DNA of 64,000 bases from Thalassia testudinum. Its lineage: Eukaryota; Streptophyta; Magnoliopsida; Alismatales; Hydrocharitaceae. The stretch's first letter is position 1; every line of letters begins with the position of its first letter. The notes beneath the pieces were generated by a model. The model saw only the letters and a list, made by a program, of their open reading frames with translations. It ran no database searches and had not been told where the DNA came from. The DNA lies in contig JAZHRO010000062.1 in the NCBI GenBank assembly GCA_037157565.1, positions 992,001 to 1,056,000 on the forward strand. The letters are read 5' to 3'. The translations under genes and the position numbers were made by a program. Below are positions 58,341 through 64,000 of this stretch, one piece after another.

Positions 58341-58456
58341 ATGATAAAAGCTGTTACACACATATTGCGATGCCATCAGCACTTATCATGCTATCATTGG
58401 CATATACCATGATAATGTGGTTGAAATCTCAAGTGCAACTATGATAGTGTTGTTAC

Positions 58457-60177
58457 TGTTAGAGCTAGAGCACCACGATCATTTGTTTTGATGATAACAA
58501 AACACGTGTCATTTAACATTTGCACTTTGAGTCCTAAATTTCAGGTCAATCGCAAATGGATACGTAATTAGACGGAGTTCGAGCTCGCATCCAGGACGGA
58601 TTGGAGGAACTTGATGGAAACAGAGGAGATTCGCGAGGAGCGATAGATTGAAGAAGGAAGGAGATGAAGAATAGGATAGATTTCCTTCTCTTGTACTCCT
58701 TGTATTTTTCGTTTCTTCTGTTGCTCTTTATTTTTGTTACTTAGATTCATGTTAAAGAGCCTCAAAGTACCCTAACAGTAGTCCTAGGAACACCCGCACA
58801 ACCCTAGGATACTTAGGTTTTCTATAGAATACTTAGAAAACCAATATAGGGTTCAAACAGAGTTTCCAGACGTCTAATTCCCAAATCAGACGTCTGATAA
58901 AGTATTTTAAGACGTCTGACTGTTGTTTCAGACGTCTGATAACTATTAGGCTGGACTTAGTATTCTGTCTGATGAAATCAGACGTCTAGACCTTAGTCCA
59001 AACGTCTTAGAAGACGTCTGATGACTTTGCCAGACGTCCAATTAGTGGACCGTTGGCTCTCTTAGCAAACACACGAGGATATGACCGTTAGAGCCTTATC
59101 AGACGTCCTTAAGCCCTTCCAGACGTCTGGTAATTGACCGTTTTGCCTCGACTGACCCGAAAATCTCTTCTCAGAGATTTTCTAGCCGTTGCAAATCCAT
59201 TCCCACGAAAAGTAAGTTTCTAGACATCCAGACATAGTACCAGACGTCCTATATTTCGTCTAATGGACTTACACAAGAACCTTGTTTAGATCTGATTCAA
59301 GTCAGGAAGGAACCTGCCCGAAATCAGACGTCTGACCTTTAAATCAAACATCTTAAAGTGGTCCTCCAGACGTCTGATGCCAGAATGAGACATCTGATTA
59401 CCCTATCAAGTGTAATCATTGTCCTGATTTTGGCCTGATTCTTTGGGCTTTGCACCCAACGGCTATGGAAGCTTTTCCAAGCCTTCTAAAGCCTTCCTAA
59501 GGCCTCTATAAATAGAGGGGAGCCTTTGCAACACAAAAACATACCAAGAGAAACACAAGACACACCTAAGCAACTTAGTTCCACTCTTTTGTGTCCAAGA
59601 GAAGCCCTTGCTCTCCAAGCTCTAGTTCCATTCATCTTGAGAGCATCAAGCTTCGCGCACCCGCTCTCCCGCCGTAGTTCACGAGAGCGAAGTTGCGCCG
59701 TCGCGTGGCTCACGCACCGCGTCATCAACTTGACGCACTCCTTGCAAAGGGGAGTTTCCTAATTCCTATAGAAGCTAGGTTTAAAATTACTTTGTTGGCT
59801 CTATAGGATTACTTGTTTATTTTATCTTTGTTATTTGGTTGGGTATTCGCTTTGCGAATTCCCGTCTCCTTCGCGAGACAAAATCCTTCTCGTGGAGAGA
59901 AGGGGTTGAGGTACGCTACCCTCGTTTAAGTAGCGTGGTTGTATTGAGGTTGAATCACCCTCGTTTAAAGTGATTCGGTTTAGTGGATTTTGATCAACTT
60001 GGTTGATCGGAAAATCCTAACTCGAGAGGGTTAGGTGGTGGTTTTCACCCGGTTTGGGTTTCCACCTAAAAATTCTTGTGTACTTGTGTGATTGCTTATT
60101 TGTGAGATTATTTATATTTCAATTCCGCATTTTTTTTACGTCACACTGATCTTACCCCCTCCAAGTAGGGAATTTCA
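58457..60177 (+). repeat. 5' LTR of the gag-only element
   Basis: 1721 bp, TGTTAGAGC...GGAATTTCA. About 13 GACGTC-type motifs lie in 58860-59400, upstream of a TATAAATA box at 59507-59514. A GC-rich stretch (59650-59740) lies downstream. Open frames at 59486-59762 fall in this LTR and recur in the other LTR; they are not genes. Confidence 0.93.
59507..59514 (+). promoter_or_regulatory. LTR TATA box
   Basis: TATAAATA inside the palindrome CCTCTATAAATAGAGG, about 100 bp after the last GACGTC motif, consistent with the U3/R promoter. Confidence 0.7.
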
Positions 60178-60179
60178 GT

Positions 60180-60191
60180 TGGTATCAGAGC
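60180..60191 (+). other. primer binding site
   Basis: TGGTATCAGAGC, complementary to the 3' end of plant initiator-Met tRNA, 2 bp after the LTR end. Confidence 0.9.
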
Positions 60192-60232
60192 AGGTCTTGC
60201 TGTTTCGGCGTAACAACCAAGCAAGAAGATCT

Positions 60233-61720
60233 ATGGAGGGGAGCAGTTCCGCGGGTAGGATTTCCGAGGGCCAGTCTACGACTCGTCCGCCGTTCTTCGA
60301 CAGGAGCAACTACCCTTACTGGAAGCTGCGGATGAAGACATGGCTTCAATCCACCGATTTCACGGTCTGGGCCAGGTGCGAGACCCCCTTCGACATCCCA
60401 GAGAAACCCGCCGGAGGATACTCGCAGCAGCAGATTCGGGAACTCTCGCTCAACGCGAAAACAATGAACGCATTGTATTGTGCGCTCAGCTCGAAAGAGT
60501 TCAACAGAATCTCGCAATGCGCCACCGCATACGAGATTTGGCACACACTCGAGGTAACTCATGAAGGTACCTCTAAGGTAAAAACTTCTAAAATAAATTT
60601 ACTTTCTCAAGAATTTGAATCTTTTTCTATGAAGCCTAACGAATCTTTGAGTGAGATGAACACTAGGTTCACTCTCATCGTAAATAATTTGAAAGCATTA
60701 GGGAAGACTTTCATCAAGGGGGAGCTTCAAGGGAAGCTTCTTCGTTCCCTCGGACCGGAGTGGGAACAACAAGTCACCGCCATCGAGGAGGCGAACGAAG
60801 TGGAGGAGCTCAACATGGAAGATCTCCTAGGCAATCTAATGGCCTACGAGACAAAGTTGAAGCAGGAGAAGAAGGATACACCGGAGCCTAAATCGAAGAA
60901 GACTCTCGCCTTCAGAGCCGCGTCGGATAGCGAGGTAAGTTCCGACGACGAAGACTTTAGAATTTTACTTAAAAAATTTTTCAAGTTTTGTAGGGAATTA
61001 AAGAAAGAGAAGGAGAGCCCGAGACGTTGCTACCACTGTAACGAGAAAGGGCACCTACGACCAGAGTGCCCTCTTCTCAAAAAGGAGAAGAAGGAAAATG
61101 AGAAGAAATCTAAGAAGAAGGCATTCCAAGCCACTTGGGACGATTCAAGCTCGGAGGAAGAAGAAGAAGAAAAAGAAGAAACCGCTTGCTTTGGTTTCAT
61201 GGCCAGAGGAAGCGACAGCGAAAGCGGAAGCGACTCCGACAACAAGGTAAATCTCGATTTACAAGAAGCTTTTAATGAACTATTTGAAGTTAGTAAAGCA
61301 CTTAAGATAGAAAATAAAAGCATTAAAAAGAATCTTAGTTTTCTTAGAAGTGAAAATAAAAGATTAGAAAATAAACTTAAGGATCTAGAAGCTAGTTCTA
61401 AAGATGATAACCTATTATTAGAAAATCATAACCTCATCAATGAAAATAATAAATTGATTGAGGAAAATGTTAGTCTAAAAATAGAAATTTCTGATTTAAA
61501 GACTAAGATGAATATTATAGAAAATGAACTTGCATGTCTTAGGGAGAAATCAAATAAATTGATAAATAGGGTAGATAACCTATATAGCCCTAAGGTTGAG
61601 AAAGGATCTCCGTCAAGGAGACCCGCTAACAGATCTGGATCCAAGCTCACTTGGATACCGAAGAAAAATTTGGAATCTTGTTTTGTAGGTTTCAGGGATA
61701 ACTACAACACAAAGGGCTGA
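60233..61720 (+). CDS. gag: retrotransposon Gag, Sirevirus-like (complete frame)
   Basis: 495 codons from ATG 60233 (MEGSSSAGRISEGQSTTRPP) to TGA. The frame is open upstream to 60092 in the LTR, but 60233 follows the primer site and is the natural start. Residues about 20-230 form the retrotransposon Gag core (FDRSNYPYWKLRMKTWLQST, YEIWHTLEVTHEGTSKVKTS, LLRSLGPEWEQQVTAIEEAN). The zinc knuckle CYHCNEKGHLRPEC spans residues 266-279. An acidic Ser/Glu tract follows at about 297-335, then a long coiled-coil at about 341-447 (SENKRLENKLKDLEA...). Sirevirus Gags carry such coils, and some interact with dynein light-chain LC8-like proteins (lineage knowledge). It should form particles that package element RNA. 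No protease frame follows. Confidence 0.92.
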   Translation: MEGSSSAGRISEGQSTTRPPFFDRSNYPYWKLRMKTWLQSTDFTVWARCETPFDIPEKPAGGYSQQQIRELSLNAKTMNALYCALSSKEFNRISQCATAYEIWHTLEVTHEGTSKVKTSKINLLSQEFESFSMKPNESLSEMNTRFTLIVNNLKALGKTFIKGELQGKLLRSLGPEWEQQVTAIEEANEVEELNMEDLLGNLMAYETKLKQEKKDTPEPKSKKTLAFRAASDSEVSSDDEDFRILLKKFFKFCRELKKEKESPRRCYHCNEKGHLRPECPLLKKEKKENEKKSKKKAFQATWDDSSSEEEEEEKEETACFGFMARGSDSESGSDSDNKVNLDLQEAFNELFEVSKALKIENKSIKKNLSFLRSENKRLENKLKDLEASSKDDNLLLENHNLINENNKLIEENVSLKIEISDLKTKMNIIENELACLREKSNKLINRVDNLYSPKVEKGSPSRRPANRSGSKLTWIPKKNLESCFVGFRDNYNTKG

Positions 61721-62266
61721 ACCTACAAACTCAAAGCTGGTCAACTCAAGTTGGGAGAACCAAGGAGTAGACCAAGGAGGAGAACAAGAAGACCGACGAG
61801 ACGGCGAACAAGCGACGGACCCGCAGCACGTCGACCACCAGATTGGAGACCAGCGCCAATGCCCGGGCCTCCAAGCTACAGATGGGAGCCCCATCCGATG
61901 TGGCATCTACCACCACTATTCGGGCCATTTTATTGGCCATGGTAGGTGAGGTAAAAATTCTTGACCCTATCTTTGTTTATCAGTAGCATTTAGATAGGGG
62001 GAGTTAAAATTTATGAGCTAATTTTTAAGGGGGAGATGCAAGTTAGCTAAATTTCCTTTAGAAAGGGGAGAAAAATAATAGCTATCTTGTTGTTATAAAA
62101 AAGGGGGAGGACATCACCTTTGTTAAAAGAAATTTATAGAAGAGCATGTTTTAAGGGGGAGTTATAGGAAATGTAAAATCAATTAAACCTTTTTGATAAT
62201 GTCAAAAAGGGGGAGGATTTTTTGCATTATTATTTATGGTTTTGTCATCATCAAAAAGGGGGAGAT
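61721..62266 (+). other. gag-to-LTR tail with seven polypurine boxes
   Basis: AAGGGGGAG-type boxes at 61996-62003, 62027-62035, 62062-62070, 62101-62110, 62153-62161, 62205-62215 and 62253-62265. The last abuts the 3' LTR and should be the working plus-strand primer. The 61751-61945 frame is Arg/Pro-rich and has no pol motif. The whole pol region is missing between gag and this tail. Confidence 0.85.
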
Positions 62267-63946
62267 TGTTGGTGCCAGAGCACCACGATCATTTGTTTTG
62301 ATGATAACAAAACACGTGTCATTTAACATTTGCACTTTGAGTCCTAGATTTCAGGTCAATCACAAATGGATACTTGATTAGACGGAGTTCGAGCTCACAT
62401 CCAGGACAGATTGGAGGAGCTCGATGGAAACAAAGGAGATTCGCAAAGAGCGATAGATTGAAGAAGGAAGGAGATGAAGAATAGGATAGATTTCCTTCTC
62501 TTATACTCCTTGTATTTTTCGTTTCTTCTGTTGCTCTTTATTTTTGTTACGTAGATTCATGTTAAAGAACCTCAAAGTACCCTAACAATAGTCCTAGGAA
62601 CACCCGCACAACCCTATGATACTTAGATTTTCTGTAAAATACTTAGAAAACCAATATAGGGTTCAAACAGAGTTTCCAGACGTCTAATTCCCAAATCAGA
62701 CGACTGATAAAGTATTTTAAGACGTCTAATAACAATTAGGCTGGACTTAGTATTCTGTCTGATGAAATCAGACGTCCAGACCTTAGTCCAGACGTCTTAG
62801 AAGACGTCTGATGACTTTGCCAGACGTCCAATTAGTGGACCGTTGGCTCTCTTAGCAAACACACGAGGATATGACCGTTAGAGCCTTATCAGACGTCCTT
62901 AAGCCCTTCCAGACGTCTGGCAATTGACCGTTTTGCCTCGACTGACCCGAAAATCTCTTCTCAGAGATTTTCTAGCCGTTGCAAATCCATTCCCACGAAA
63001 AAGTAGGTTTTCAGACGTCCAGAAATAGTACCAGACGTCCTATATATCGTCTAATGGACTTACACAAGAACCCTGTTTAGATCTGATTCAAATCAGGAAG
63101 GAACCTGCCCGAAATCAGACGTTTGACCTTTAAATCAGAGTCTGATGCCAGAATGAGACCTCTGATTACCCTGTCAAGTGTAATCATTATCCTGATTTTG
63201 GCCTGATTCTTTTGGGCTTTGCACCCAACGGCTATGGAAGCTTTTCCAAGCCTTTTAAAGCCTTCCTAAGGCCTCTATAAATAGAGGGGAGCCTTTGCAA
63301 CACAAAAACATACCAAGAGAAACACAAGACACACCTAAGCAACTTAGTTCCACTCTTTTGTGTCCAAGAGAAGCCCTTGCTCTCCAAGCTCTAGTTCCAT
63401 TCATCTTGAGAGCATCAAGCTTCGCGCACCCGCTCTCCCGTTGTAGTTCACGAGAGCGAAGTTGCGCCGTCGCGTGGCTCACGCACCGCGTCATCAACTC
63501 GACGCACTCCTTGCAAAGGGGAGTTTCCTAATTCCTATCGAAGCTAGGTTTAAAATTACTTTGTTGGCTCTATAGGATTACTTGTTTATTTTATCTTTGT
63601 TTTTTGGTTGGGTATTCGCTTTGCGAATTCCCGTCTCCTTCGCGAGACAAAATCCTTCTCGTGGAGAGAAGGGGTTGAGGTACGCTACCCTCGTTTAAGT
63701 AGCGTGGTTGTATTGAGGTTGAATCACCCTCGTTTAAAGTGATTCGGTTTAGTGGATTTTGATCAACTTGGTTGATCGGAAAATCCTAACTCGAGAGGGT
63801 TAGGTGGTGGTTTTCATCCGGTTTGAGTTTCCACCTAAAAATTCTTGTGTACTTGTGTGATTGCTTATTTGTGAGATTATTTATATTTCAATTCCGCATT
63901 TTTTTTACGTCACACTGATCTCACCCCCTCCAAGTAGGGAATTTTA
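62267..63946 (+). repeat. 3' LTR of the gag-only element
   Basis: 1680 bp, TGTTGGTGCC...GGAATTTTA. It nearly matches 58457-60177. The main differences are two small deletions that each remove one palindrome unit (near 62720 and 63137) and the terminal CA changed to TA. TATAAATA at 63276-63283. Confidence 0.93.
63276..63283 (+). promoter_or_regulatory. LTR TATA box (3' LTR)
   Basis: Same CCTCTATAAATAGAGG context as at 59507. Could drive read-out transcription into the flanking DNA. Confidence 0.6.
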
Positions 63947-63951
63947 GTTAC

Positions 63952-64000
63952 CATCTATTGTGGTATCAATGGCATATCAACACCTATCTTAATTACTGTT
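63952..64000. repeat. resumption of the diverged short-repeat field
   Basis: CATCTATTGTGGTATCAATGG and the following bases match the style of 56230-57640 and 58360-58456, confirming the element inserted within that field. Confidence 0.55.

Larger units (their letters stand above)
58457..63946 (+). mobile_element. gag-only Sirevirus-like LTR element
   Basis: A 5490-bp element with TSD GTTAC (58452-58456 and 63947-63951). LTRs are 1721 and 1680 bp. Next come a primer site, a complete gag frame, a 546-bp tail with seven polypurine boxes, and no protease, integrase, RT or RNase H. Long LTRs, a Gag with a zinc knuckle plus a coiled-coil, multiple polypurine tracts and palindromic LTR motifs are Sirevirus traits (lineage knowledge). 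The close match of the two LTRs indicates a fairly recent insertion. It should depend on an autonomous relative for pol. Confidence 0.92.

Noticed and set aside
58860..59400. Regularly spaced short palindromes that superficially recall a CRISPR array
   Set aside because: Motifs are about 10 bp with variable spacing, lie in plant LTR promoters, vary between copies, and have no cas genes. They are LTR motif arrays.
59486..59762. Open frames of 78-80 codons in both orientations, conserved at 63255-63531
   Set aside because: Conservation only reflects the two LTR copies. Position spans the TATA box and leader, no protein motif.

Overview
The window is nuclear DNA from a flowering plant. The evidence is a GT-AG-spliced plant LRR gene, plant-type Copia, Gypsy, RTE and L1 retroelements, solo LTRs, and a plastid-derived insert. 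I cannot name the species. There is one clear host gene. Nearly everything else is transposon sequence in several layers of nesting and decay.

Layout. 1-1757: relics of LTRs from a Sirevirus-like family, minus strand. 3083-13690: a broken minus-strand Ty3/Gypsy chromovirus (3' LTR, chromodomain/integrase, then RNase H and RT). Its pol is interrupted at 7311-12784 by a compound inverted repeat with order A-B-A'-B'. 13691-16992: a truncated, oppositely oriented copy of the same Gypsy LTR, itself hit by a solo Sirevirus-like LTR (14252-15988, duplication GAAAC). 17952-19654: another solo LTR (duplication GTGGT). 20880-25292: a complete but dead Copia element with LTRs of only 111-128 bp (duplication CTAAG). 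27920-29455: an old Sirevirus-like LTR. 30510-30948: an unusual cluster of 16-bp palindromes.

34432-55400, minus strand: a six-exon gene for a secreted leucine-rich-repeat protein of the LRR1/SERK-ectodomain-like family (210 aa). All five junctions are GT-AG and phase 2. The 633-nt coding sequence is spread over about 21 kb because two introns are loaded with transposons. Intron 5 (7.2 kb) holds a non-autonomous LTR element (duplication GTCAT) that in turn holds a Copia element (duplication TAGGC). Intron 2 (12.2 kb) holds an RTE LINE, a plastid psbC/trnS fragment, a third Copia and an L1.

56230-64000: a field of diverged short repeats containing an L1 3' piece and a well-preserved 5.5-kb Sirevirus-like element (58457-63946, duplication GTTAC). 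That element keeps an intact gag but has no pol. Its LTRs carry arrays of the palindrome AGACGTCT, and its 3' region has seven polypurine boxes.

The LRR gene is the only cellular gene I can support. The best candidates for something noteworthy are its TE-packed introns, the gag-only element with its palindrome arrays, the 16-bp palindrome cluster near 30.7 kb, and the A-B-A'-B' structure.
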